Assembly: GCA_049609065.1 (NCBI GenBank)
Contig: JBMYYE010000014.1
Span: 1-31,422 of the forward strand
Length of the DNA stretch: 31,422 nt
Reading direction: 5' to 3'
Source of the DNA: JBMYYE01 sp049609065
GTDB taxonomy: Bacteria > Pseudomonadota > Alphaproteobacteria > Rhodobacterales > Rhodobacteraceae
This document shows positions 1 to 7,563 of the stretch, piece by piece. How positions within the stretch are numbered: position 1 is the stretch's first letter; each line of letters opens with the position of its first letter. The translations under genes and the position numbers were made by a program. The notes under the pieces are model-generated. The model made no database searches. It was not told the origin of the DNA and saw nothing but the letters and a program-made list of their open reading frames with translations.

Positions 1-73
1 CGCCAAACCTAGAAAATATCAACAACTCTCTTCGATAACAAAAATATACATACCAATATGATACACTGGCAGA

Positions 74-95
74 TAAGTAAGTTTTCGCTTACTTA
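74..95. promoter_or_regulatory. AT-rich inverted repeat upstream of the SIMPL gene
   Basis: A perfect 8-bp inverted repeat (arms 74-81 and 88-95, loop TTTTCG) lies about 70 bp before the start of the first gene. It is not followed by a T-run on either strand, so it does not look like a terminator. It could be an operator or an mRNA hairpin. Nothing else was recognised in the first 164 bases. Confidence 0.3.
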
Positions 96-164
96 AAATT
101 GTTTGCATTTTTGCTGTATTTTTCATGCTACTTCTTCTCCAACTGATATTTATTGGAGCTTAAA

Positions 165-899
165 ATGGCAGATACCCCTAAAAATACGCTCGGCTTGGCC
201 ATTTTGGGCGCATTCCTTGCTATTGGACTGGCGATTAGTGGTTACTTTGTGAGTAACACGATCCTTGTGTCGCGCATCGGTGCCAATACCGCGAGCGTCA
301 AAGGTCTCTCTGAACGTATCGTTGAAGCTGGTCGTTTTGAGCTTTCTACATCCTTTTATGAGCGCCACAATGGCAAGGATGTTGATCGAAACGCGCTATA
401 TGAGCGGGCCGAACGCACGGCAGGGGTTTTGAAACGTAAACTCTATGCCGCGGGCCTGACCGAAGCTGAGATGAAGTCGAAACCTGTTGGCTATCGGCGA
501 ATTGTTCATACGGACCGCAATGGTCATTATACGGGCGAAACCCATCAGATGACGGGAGGTTTGTCGATCAATTCCAGCAATGTGAATATTGCCGAACAAA
601 TTCATGGTATTTTGATGGAAGCGGGCGCTCGTGAGTTTTCTCTCGAAGTTGGCGATCCACAATACCATTTTACAGGTCTTAACAAAATTAAGCCAGACAT
701 GCTCCGTGAAGCAACGGCGAATGCCCGAATTGCCGCGGATGAATTCGCGAAAAATGCCGGCGTATCAGTCGGGAGTATTCAGTCAGCGCGCCAAGGCGGA
801 TTTACCGTGCGCGACGCTTCAAACGAAAATAGTGAACGCTATGATAAGCAAAAAAAGGTTCGGGTCGTATCTACGATTACATTCTATTTAAAAAATTAG
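165..899 (+). CDS. SIMPL-domain (DUF541) membrane-anchored protein
   Basis: This 244-residue protein has one N-terminal membrane segment (about residues 8-30) followed by a periplasmic SIMPL/DUF541-type domain that reads through to the C-terminus. The family is of poorly defined function; some members are outer-membrane or periplasmic proteins linked to oxidative stress or signalling. I chose the ATG at 165 because GGAG sits six bases before it; a longer in-frame TTG start at 153 would place that GGAG inside the gene. About 100 bases separate it from the next gene, so it is probably transcribed alone or as the first gene of a loose unit. Family assignment is by overall sequence pattern, without a profile search. 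Confidence 0.75.
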   Translation: MADTPKNTLGLAILGAFLAIGLAISGYFVSNTILVSRIGANTASVKGLSERIVEAGRFELSTSFYERHNGKDVDRNALYERAERTAGVLKRKLYAAGLTEAEMKSKPVGYRRIVHTDRNGHYTGETHQMTGGLSINSSNVNIAEQIHGILMEAGAREFSLEVGDPQYHFTGLNKIKPDMLREATANARIAADEFAKNAGVSVGSIQSARQGGFTVRDASNENSERYDKQKKVRVVSTITFYLKN

Positions 900-1002
900 G
901 GTTTATGTGTCGTTTGTAAAAATATGTATTGATATCCATAATATTTATTGACGAATAATTGATTTCACGGGAATGTCTTTTCATTAATTTTGGAGAGACA
1001 AC

Positions 1003-1500
1003 GTGAAAAAACTAATACTTTTATCTGCAGCATTACTTGTATCGGCTTGTGCAACACCCCCAGCAAAGATTACTTCGCGGCCTGCGCAAGTTCAATTTTT
1101 GACGACCGCTCCAAATGGCCGCATCGTAGATAAGACAACGAAGACTACGGTCCGCGCTTTTGCGGCGATTGAAGGCTCAAAGACTAAGGAAGTTTCTGGC
1201 GCGCAATGTACTCTAACGTCTGATCACATTCGCGCAAATGTTGTGACACCACAGGTGGTGATGCTGCCTAAATATGACCAAGATAAGAAGCTAAAAAACC
1301 GGGGTGTTCCGCCGTCAATCTTGGTGACATGCCGTGCGGGTAATAAATCTGGTTCCACTTTGTTGGCTGCAAAGCCAGGTAAAATTATTTCTGGCTCGGG
1401 CAATTTATTCGTAGATATGGTTTTGATCGCAGGGAGCGCGGCAGCTGCGACAACTGCGGATTGGCGTTATTCTGAATTCGCGAATGTGGTGATGAAATGA
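1003..1500 (+). CDS. putative lipoprotein, first of a tandem paralogous pair
   Basis: The 165-residue product begins with a lipoprotein signal peptide: MKKLILLS, a hydrophobic stretch, then lipobox VSAC with the lipidated Cys near residue 16. It should be anchored in the envelope. It starts with GTG, preceded by GGAGAG at 992-997. Two cysteines in the mature part, in the contexts AQC and VTC, are shared with the following gene and could form a disulfide. The pattern VTPxVVxLPxY followed by KNRGVPP is also shared. The last codons overlap the next ATG, which implies translational coupling. I do not recognise the family and assign no function. Confidence 0.75.
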   Translation: MKKLILLSAALLVSACATPPAKITSRPAQVQFLTTAPNGRIVDKTTKTTVRAFAAIEGSKTKEVSGAQCTLTSDHIRANVVTPQVVMLPKYDQDKKLKNRGVPPSILVTCRAGNKSGSTLLAAKPGKIISGSGNLFVDMVLIAGSAAAATTADWRYSEFANVVMK

Positions 1501-2006
1501 TCGCAAAAAGAGCGCTTTTCATTGCATGTCTTGGGGTGCCGGCCTGTACGACGATGTTGCCTCTGAATGACATGACGCATGTTTCGCGGATCACAAAACT
1601 GAGCAATGAGTATAATTGGACGGTTTCGACAATCCGCAGCTACAGAACCAACGCCGAAGGGAAGAAGGTAGAAGTCCCTGGTGCAATTTGTTCGGGTAGC
1701 AATGGTGTCGTAAAATTTTCGCGTGCAGTTACACCTGCAGTTGTAAACTTACCAACCTATCTACAAGCAGAGCGCTTCCCAAAAAATGGGCGCCCTCCAG
1801 CACTACGTGGAAGATGTGTGTATAATGGCAAATCTCTGCCGTTTACGTTGGAAGTTACATCTTCTGTGAGCAACGTCTCTACGACCAGTGGGGGGACGTA
1901 TAACGCGCAGACAGGCCACTATACGTCTTCAACCGTTACGCATTTGAATAGCCGGTTAAGTTCAACGTTACCGTGGCATTACGGGTCCCTTGCTGTTGAG
2001 TATTAG
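1497..2006 (+). CDS. putative lipoprotein, second of a tandem paralogous pair
   Basis: This 169-residue protein has a short hydrophobic leader ending in GVPAC, consistent with a lipobox with the lipidated Cys near residue 17. It starts at an ATGA overlap with the stop codon of the preceding lipoprotein, so the two are co-translated. The mature part aligns with the upstream protein across VTPAVVNLPTY, the KNGRPPALRGRC region and a paired cysteine in GAIC, indicating an old tandem duplication. The C-terminal third is rich in Ser and Thr (about residues 120-155) and differs from the paralogue. No function can be assigned. Confidence 0.72.
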   Translation: MIAKRALFIACLGVPACTTMLPLNDMTHVSRITKLSNEYNWTVSTIRSYRTNAEGKKVEVPGAICSGSNGVVKFSRAVTPAVVNLPTYLQAERFPKNGRPPALRGRCVYNGKSLPFTLEVTSSVSNVSTTSGGTYNAQTGHYTSSTVTHLNSRLSSTLPWHYGSLAVEY

Positions 2007-2099
2007 ATGCAACTATGAGCATGATTTTAGAGCTCTTCTTTGTTGCATTGGTGTGAGCGAAGGCAACAAAATAAAAATAGCTTTAAGGCTTTTTGCCTC

Positions 2100-2128
2100 T
2101 TGAGCTTCCTTAATTATGCTCCTATATA
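2100..2128 (+). promoter_or_regulatory. promoter of the initiator tRNA gene
   Basis: TTGAGC (2100-2105) and TATATA (2123-2128) are separated by 17 bases and end 11 bases before the tRNA 5' end, which is the spacing expected of a sigma-70-type promoter for a tRNA. No start-site data exist, so this is inferred from sequence. Confidence 0.55.
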
Positions 2129-2139
2129 CCCTCTATTGC

Positions 2140-2216
<77 letters not shown>

Positions 2217-2240
2217 AATCTAGCGAATTTTCGCTTAACA

Positions 2241-2273
2241 CAATGCCCGCCTTTTGGCGGGCATTGCTGTTTT
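2241..2273. terminator. Rho-independent terminator after the tRNA, possibly bidirectional
   Basis: A perfect 11-bp stem (2241-2251 with 2256-2266) and TTTT loop is followed by CTGTTTT on the plus strand. It ends the tRNA transcript and lies 21 bases past the end of the converging RND operon, which it could also terminate, although the minus-strand tail is less T-rich. Confidence 0.85.
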
Positions 2274-2293
2274 AAACCTCATCTTGTGAAAAG

Positions 2294-4540
2294 TCATTTG
2301 CGCGTCCTAGCCATGCGAGGTTCGGCTAGCATCAGCATTGCGGGGGTGATCACGAGGGTGAGTATGGTTGCGATGATGAGGCCGCCTGCGATTGCGCTTG
2401 AAAGTTCCGTCCACCATTGGGTTGATGGCGCTCCTTGTATGATTTCACGGGTAAAGAAATCGATGTTTAGCCCAAATACCATCGGAAGAAGCCCCAAGGC
2501 CGTGGTGAATGATGTGAGCACCACAGGTCGGACGCGCAAGGCCCCCGCGCGAAGGGCCGCTTCGCGCGGGCTTTGGTTGCGTTTTCGCAGTGAATTATAC
2601 GTGTCGATCAAAACGATGTTGTTGTTTACGACGATGCCTGCAAGGGCGATAATTCCAATTCCCCCCATGACAACGCCAAAAGGACGGCCTGTGACCAGCA
2701 GGCCAAGCAGCACACCGGCAATGGAAAAAATGATGGCGGACATGACGATTAGGGCTTGGTAAAAATTATTGAACTGAGCAACGAGGATCAAAAACATGAG
2801 ACCAATGGCGGCGCCGAATGCACCGATCAAGAAAGTCATCGCCTCCGCTTGTTCCTCTGCTTCACCGGCGAAGAACCATGTTACGGTTTCGGGTAAACGG
2901 GTGGTTTTTATGGCGGTGCTCAGGGCGGTAATTTGTGTGCCTACCAATAAATCCGGTGCGATATTTGCCTCAATCGTTAAGACGCGTTTTTGGTCAATCC
3001 GTTTTAAGTTCCCCGTTGCGGGGGCAGGTTCAAAGGAGACAAAATTTGATATGGGCACCAACCCTGCGGAGGTCGTGATACGCAGTGATTGTAGCTTTTC
3101 TAGGGTGCGATCTTGGGCAGGGAACCGCATGCGGATGTCAACGGATCCTTCCGCATCATTGGGACGATATTTTGCAATTGCTACTCCTTGGGTGAGCATT
3201 TGAACGGTTTGCCCAAGAAGGTTGATGTCCGCACCTGAACGGGCGGCTGCGGTGCGGTTAACCTTGAGGCGCCACTCCACACCCGGCACGGATCCGGTAT
3301 CCGTGATATCGGTGAACCCACCAATATCCTGCATCAGCATTTTAATCTGTGTGATGGCTGCCTGTTGGTCCTTTGGGTTTGAGGATAGAATTCGAAGGCT
3401 CACGGGTTTGCCTGCGGATGGGCCGTCATTTTCGGTTTCAACCTGCACGGTTATACCGGAAACTTTTTTCATATCTTGGCGAATTTGTTGAGCGATGGTT
3501 TCAGCAGGGCGCCGTGTGTTCCATGGCGCCAGTTCGAGTTGTAGGGCACCAATTGAACCGTCCTCACTCTCACCTGACAACGATGTATGGGCATAAATGC
3601 TGGTGATCTCTTCGTATTCGAGGAGTGTTTTCTCAACCTGACGGATGAGGTCATCGCGCTCAAAAATCGAAAAACTATCACGAGATTCGACGTTAACTTG
3701 CATAAACTCGGGTTCTATGGAGGGAAAGAATGTGATGCCATTTCCCAGCTGACTATAAAGCCCAAAAGAGGCCAACAGCATGGCTATTGCGCACATCACA
3801 GCAGAAAAAGGCCGTATGATTGCCCATTCTAAGACCTGAATGTAGACTCCAAGGAAACCTTTGCTGGTGCGTGGGTCGCCGTATTCTGCGGCGTGAAGCA
3901 AGGCCTTGGCATATGCGGTTTGTGGGGGGCGTTTTCCGATGAGACTGCCCAATACAGGAATAAAAATCAGGGCCATAAACAAGGATGCCCCAAGCGTGAT
4001 CATGACGGTGATGGGGAGGTATTTCATGAATTCACCAATGGTACCTTCCCAAAAAAGCAGAGGCAAAAACACCGATAAGGTTGTTGCGGCAGACGCAATC
4101 ACAGGCCACGCCATACGGTGCGCGGCATGACGATACGCTTCTTTGGGGGTTGCGCCATCTTGGAGCTGGCGATCGGCAAACTCGATTGTGACGATCGCCC
4201 CATCGACCAGCATTCCGACCACTAGAATAAGCGAAAAGAGCACGACAAGGTTCATTGTATACCCCATGAACCAAAGTATGGTGACACCTGCCAAAAATGC
4301 ACCAGGAATGGATAAGCCCACCAACAGAGCAGAGCGAAAACCAAGTGCATAGACAATCACGATCATCACCAAAACAATGGCAGCAATCACATTCGCCTCA
4401 AGATCACTGAGCATATTTTGCACTTGTTTGCTTTCGTCTTGCAGGTAGGTGATCTTGATGCTGTCGGGCCAGCTTTCTTGCGCGGCCTCTATGAGGGCCC
4501 TCACCTCTGTGACTGTTTCAATGATGTTTGCACCAATGCG
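2294..4540 (-). CDS. RND efflux permease, C-terminal three quarters (separate frame)
   Basis: This frame carries most of an inner-membrane RND-family proton/drug antiporter: periplasmic tail of the first docking half, TM2-TM6, the second porter region and TM7-TM12. The region GMLVDGAIV matches the TM4 proton-relay segment, but the second of the two usual Asp residues is Gly. GIVVNNNIVLID matches the TM10 motif. The frame joins the upstream frame at 4540, giving a protein of 1033 residues, normal for the family, only if the ribosome shifts by -1 or a base is restored. The first available start inside this frame, GTG at 4504, overlaps the upstream stop as GTGA. It is the last gene of the efflux operon. 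Confidence 0.85.
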   Translation of the reverse strand, partial: RIGANIIETVTEVRALIEAAQESWPDSIKITYLQDESKQVQNMLSDLEANVIAAIVLVMIVIVYALGFRSALLVGLSIPGAFLAGVTILWFMGYTMNLVVLFSLILVVGMLVDGAIVTIEFADRQLQDGATPKEAYRHAAHRMAWPVIASAATTLSVFLPLLFWEGTIGEFMKYLPITVMITLGASLFMALIFIPVLGSLIGKRPPQTAYAKALLHAAEYGDPRTSKGFLGVYIQVLEWAIIRPFSAVMCAIAMLLASFGLYSQLGNGITFFPSIEPEFMQVNVESRDSFSIFERDDLIRQVEKTLLEYEEITSIYAHTSLSGESEDGSIGALQLELAPWNTRRPAETIAQQIRQDMKKVSGITVQVETENDGPSAGKPVSLRILSSNPKDQQAAITQIKMLMQDIGGFTDITDTGSVPGVEWRLKVNRTAAARSGADINLLGQTVQMLTQGVAIAKYRPNDAEGSVDIRMRFPAQDRTLEKLQSLRITTSAGLVPISNFVSFEPAPATGNLKRIDQKRVLTIEANIAPDLLVGTQITALSTAIKTTRLPETVTWFFAGEAEEQAEAMTFLIGAFGAAIGLMFLILVAQFNNFYQALIVMSAIIFSIAGVLLGLLVTGRPFGVVMGGIGIIALAGIVVNNNIVLIDTYNSLRKRNQSPREAALRAGALRVRPVVLTSFTTALGLLPMVFGLNIDFFTREIIQGAPSTQWWTELSSAIAGGLIIATILTLVITPAMLMLAEPRMARTRK

Positions 4541-5394
4541 TTTTTTACCTCCAGCGCCAGCGCGGGCTGACCGTTGATGCGGGCAAAACTGGTTGGGTCT
4601 TCAAAGGTTCTGCGGACCGTTGCAACATCACGAAATGTCACAACAGTGGCCCCGCGGGTTTTGATGGGAAGGTTCAACAAATCATCCATATTTTCGATTA
4701 AGCCTGGAATTTTAATCACAAGGCGCCCTGCATCCGCTTCGATGGCACCTGCCGCCACGAGGAGATTGTTATTGCCAATCTGGCTGATCAATTCATCAAA
4801 AGACAAACCATAAGTTTCAAACACAATGGGATCTATGAGCACTTCCAGAAGCTCAGTGCGTGCCCCACCAACATCCACAGAAAGCACGCCTTCGATCCCT
4901 TGTATGTCGTCCTTTAGGCGCTCAGAAAGGCGGTTGAGCGTGCGTTCTGGAATAGGGCCTGACAAGATGGCAGTGAGGATAGGAAAGAGGGCTGTGTTGA
5001 CTTCATGGACTGTGGGATCCTCTGCTGCAGATGGCAATTCAGGCTTGGCGCGCCCGACGGCTTCGCGCACTTTTTGCAACGCTTGGCCAGCATTAAATCC
5101 GGGCTCAAATTCCAGCGTTACGCTGGCGAATCCTTCCCCTGCGGTGGATCTCATTTCTTTTAACCCAGTGAGCGATGACAGTTCCGTTTCGAGCGGCTCA
5201 GCCAATAATCGTTCACTGTCTTCTGGGGAAATGCCGTCTAAGCTGGTGACAACATAGACCATGGGGATTGGGACTTCGGGCGAGTTTTCCTTGGGGATTT
5301 TGACATAGGACCAGCCGCCAATTGTTAAAAGGAAAATCAAAAGTAGCACAACCACGCGCGGGCGCGCAAAAGAGGCATCGATTAGGCTATTCAA
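4501..5394 (-). CDS. RND efflux permease, N-terminal fragment (frame ends early)
   Basis: This frame encodes TM1 (PRVVVLLLIFLLTIGGW) and most of the first porter domain of an RND permease, including the typical KENSPEVPIPMV segment after TM1 and GEGFASVTLEFEPG. I chose the TTG at 5394 because AAGGAGG lies five bases upstream and the family normally starts just before TM1; a longer reading to 5478 would overlap the preceding gene by about 90 bases. With this start it overlaps the fusion-protein stop by 8 bases. After QPALALEV the frame passes through A_AAA_AAC and stops 13 codons later. The next residues of a normal RND protein are found in the -1 frame. Confidence 0.82.
   Translation of the reverse strand: MNSLIDASFARPRVVVLLLIFLLTIGGWSYVKIPKENSPEVPIPMVYVVTSLDGISPEDSERLLAEPLETELSSLTGLKEMRSTAGEGFASVTLEFEPGFNAGQALQKVREAVGRAKPELPSAAEDPTVHEVNTALFPILTAILSGPIPERTLNRLSERLKDDIQGIEGVLSVDVGGARTELLEVLIDPIVFETYGLSFDELISQIGNNNLLVAAGAIEADAGRLVIKIPGLIENMDDLLNLPIKTRGATVVTFRDVATVRRTFEDPTSFARINGQPALALEVKNALVQTSLKQSQR
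4540..4546 (-). other. A_AAA_AAC heptamer at the RND frame break
   Basis: On the minus strand the zero-frame codons are GTA AAA AAC, so the run of six A plus C forms an X_XXY_YYZ slippery heptamer in the correct phase. Slipping back one base gives CGC ATT GGT GCA AAC, which continues the RND consensus (K-R-I-G-A-N). A GGAGG lies one base upstream (4548-4552), nearer than the roughly 10-base spacing that stimulates -1 shifts in dnaX. A single missing A, real or a sequencing error, explains the break equally well. Confidence 0.6.
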
Positions 5395-6529
5395 CGCGGC
5401 CTCCTTTTGTGTCGTGTTGTGTATGTGGGTTGACGATTTCGCCTTGGGTGACAAATCCTTGTCCAATGGAAATGACACGTACGGATTTGGGAAGCCCGCT
5501 TACCCAAATCCCATCTCTCTGCGCGCGGATGATGTTCACGGGGAAAGCAACGACCGTGTTTTTATCATCTACTGTTTTTACTTTTAAGACCCCATCAGAG
5601 GAGATTGATAAGATGCCAGATGAGATGAAATGCGCCTCTTGTTGTCCGGTTGGAATGCGGACTTCAACGCTGACCCCTGCGGGAATATCACCAGATGGGT
5701 TTTCGACGCTGATCTCTGCCAAAAAGGTGCGCGTTTGTGGGTTTGCATTGCTGGCAAGAAAGGACATCACGCCTGTTCTTTTCTCGCCTGTGATGAATGT
5801 GATGTCAGCGGTGAGCCCTTGCGATAGGCTCCGTACGGCGTGTTGGGGCACTTGAATGGCAATGGTGAGCGGATCATTATCCACCAGATGGGCAATGTTG
5901 CTATCTGGTGGGACATATTTTCCTGTTTCAAGCGCGAAAGTTTCTAGGCGACCAGAAAAAGGGGCCAGAATAGTGCCCGCATCCGCGGCCTGTTGTGCGG
6001 CCAGAACATGTGCCGTTGCGGCTGTTAGATTGGCCTTTGCTGCGGCGACCGCATCTTGTGTTGCGGAACCACGCGTGAGCAAATGTTTGGCATTTTGATA
6101 TTTCTTTTTAGCCTGCTCTTGTGTGTGTCTTGCGCTTTTAAGTCTGGCGGTACGTTCGCGGGTGTCAAAGCGCGCAATGGGCTGGCCAGCTTGCACCATG
6201 GTGCCTTTTTCAGCAAGGACGGCGATCACATGTCCTCCCATTTCAGAGAGGATATGGGTTGTTCGATCAGGGAGCGCTTGTCCTTCGGCTACAAAAAACT
6301 GTGTGACTGGGCTTGCTGTGCTATGTGTGATTACAACGTTCACAAGGCTGGGTGTGGTGATTTCTTTTGGTGTTTCTTCTGGTGTGTCGGCAGGAAAAAC
6401 AATGCCGCTTCCCATCCACAAAAGCAGGGCAACAACCAGCCCGCTGGCCATCCAGCCGGAACGTGTGGCACCGCGTTCGTCGGAAAAATCAAGTGACTTA
6501 ACCTGAAAATCAGAGGGAAATTCATTCAT
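5387..6529 (-). CDS. RND efflux membrane fusion protein (periplasmic adaptor)
   Basis: This 380-residue HlyD/AcrA-type adaptor has one N-terminal membrane segment (about residues 27-47), a first lipoyl half (GGHVIAVLAEKGTMVQAGQPIARFD), a helical hairpin rich in Ala, Lys and Gln (about 135-185), the second lipoyl half (ILAPFSGRLETFALETGKYV) and a C-terminal beta-barrel/proximal domain. It links the RND permease encoded immediately downstream to an outer-membrane partner. It overlaps the permease start by 8 bases, so the two are translationally coupled. The upstream MipA-like gene is on the same strand 89 bases away, which suggests one transcript. Confidence 0.9.
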   Translation of the reverse strand: MNEFPSDFQVKSLDFSDERGATRSGWMASGLVVALLLWMGSGIVFPADTPEETPKEITTPSLVNVVITHSTASPVTQFFVAEGQALPDRTTHILSEMGGHVIAVLAEKGTMVQAGQPIARFDTRERTARLKSARHTQEQAKKKYQNAKHLLTRGSATQDAVAAAKANLTAATAHVLAAQQAADAGTILAPFSGRLETFALETGKYVPPDSNIAHLVDNDPLTIAIQVPQHAVRSLSQGLTADITFITGEKRTGVMSFLASNANPQTRTFLAEISVENPSGDIPAGVSVEVRIPTGQQEAHFISSGILSISSDGVLKVKTVDDKNTVVAFPVNIIRAQRDGIWVSGLPKSVRVISIGQGFVTQGEIVNPHTQHDTKGGRVE

Positions 6530-6569
6530 AGGATATTCCGAAATATGCGATGTGTCAGAATGCGTGATT

Positions 6570-6593
6570 GGCCCGTCACGTGAGCAACGGGCC
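6570..6593 (-). terminator. weak intergenic hairpin between mipA-like and fusion-protein genes
   Basis: A 7-bp GC-rich stem (6570-6576 with 6587-6593) lies between the two genes. No T-run follows on either strand, so it may act as an attenuator or an mRNA-stability element rather than a full terminator, letting the barrel gene be expressed above the pump. Confidence 0.3.
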
Positions 6594-6618
6594 AGATAAG
6601 GTTTCGGTTCTTCTAAGA

Positions 6619-7371
6619 TTAGAAGCTATACATCACCCCAATGCCCGCAGAATATGCATCATCACGTGAGACGAGCGGACTGTTGTGGACATCGTTGCCT
6701 ACCTTTCGGTATTCGAGGCTCCCGACGACGGCTGCTCGATCACTAATTGGTGTCATAAGGGAAAGGCTCGCATAGGTTTCAACGGTGCTGCCCGCGTCAT
6801 AGGCTGCGCGTAGACCATTGGCCTCGGAGGCTTTGACGCCATAAAGGTGGTTGCTGAGTTTGTCATCGCGGTAGCGTGCGCCGATACCGAAATCGAGGGA
6901 AAAACGGCCCAACTCAAGAGCTGTGCCGAGTTTTGCGTCTAGGCTATGCCCGCCATGTTTGTCGGTTACGTCATGCAAGGCGGTACCTTCGACATAAAAG
7001 CCGAGGAAATTATAGGTTGCGCCAATCCCGATATCCACGGAGGCGTCCCGTTTTAGCCCCGCATAGAGCGGCTTTTTATCCGGAAAATCGGGGCTTTCGC
7101 CCGGTGTGACCATTGCCGTGAATGTCAGATTGTCGGATTGAACGACGTCATAAGAAAGGCCAGACAGGCCAATGCTAAAGCGGTCTTTTTCATATGACAG
7201 ATAGGGGAAAGCAAATCCCTTATCTTCGCTTTTGTCGTAAAGAGAGGTTGCGTAGCCTCCACCAATACCCAAGATGAATTGGCCTTTTGAGTTGGTGTCA
7301 TCTGCTTTTGCAAGGGAGGGCACCATTAAGGTGGTGCTCAATAAAAGTGTGACTGTTGTGATTAGTTTCAT
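6619..7371 (-). CDS. MipA/OmpV-family outer-membrane protein
   Basis: The 250-residue protein has a cleavable signal peptide (about 1-23, ending SLAKA before DDTNS), alternating beta-strand patterns throughout and a terminal aromatic, SAGIGVMYSF, typical of outer-membrane barrels. The GGGYATSLYDKSEDKGFAFPYLSYE region fits the MipA/OmpV family, where E. coli MipA is an MltA-interacting protein. It is the first gene of the efflux unit and is divergent from an AraC-type regulator, so an envelope role tied to the pump is plausible. Whether it serves as the pump's outer-membrane exit or as a separate envelope factor cannot be read from the sequence. Confidence 0.82.
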   Translation of the reverse strand: MKLITTVTLLLSTTLMVPSLAKADDTNSKGQFILGIGGGYATSLYDKSEDKGFAFPYLSYEKDRFSIGLSGLSYDVVQSDNLTFTAMVTPGESPDFPDKKPLYAGLKRDASVDIGIGATYNFLGFYVEGTALHDVTDKHGGHSLDAKLGTALELGRFSLDFGIGARYRDDKLSNHLYGVKASEANGLRAAYDAGSTVETYASLSLMTPISDRAAVVGSLEYRKVGNDVHNSPLVSRDDAYSAGIGVMYSF

Positions 7372-7445
7372 TTTTGGTTCCGTTTCCTAAATCATCCATT
7401 GGGGAAAACTAGGAAAGAAGACGCCGCCTGTCGTCTCGTACGGTC

Positions 7446-7486
7446 GGAAAGGACATGTGTTTTGTCCCCGCGTGCAGGAAAGGACA
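7446..7486. promoter_or_regulatory. candidate AraC-type operator: two 10-bp direct repeats
   Basis: GGAAAGGACA occurs at 7446-7455 and again at 7477-7486, a start-to-start distance of 31 bp or about three helical turns. They lie in the 192-bp divergent region between the AraC-type regulator (plus) and the MipA-like gene (minus). An inverted TGTCC at 7462-7466 adds partial dyad character to the first copy. AraC-family proteins often bind phased direct repeats, so this is the best candidate operator, but it is inferred. Confidence 0.45.
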
Positions 7487-7563
7487 AGTAAGACCTAGCT
7501 CTTGATGGGAATTTCATTGAAGAATACTGTCTTATAACGCTTGTGCATATTTGGGGAACGCGC

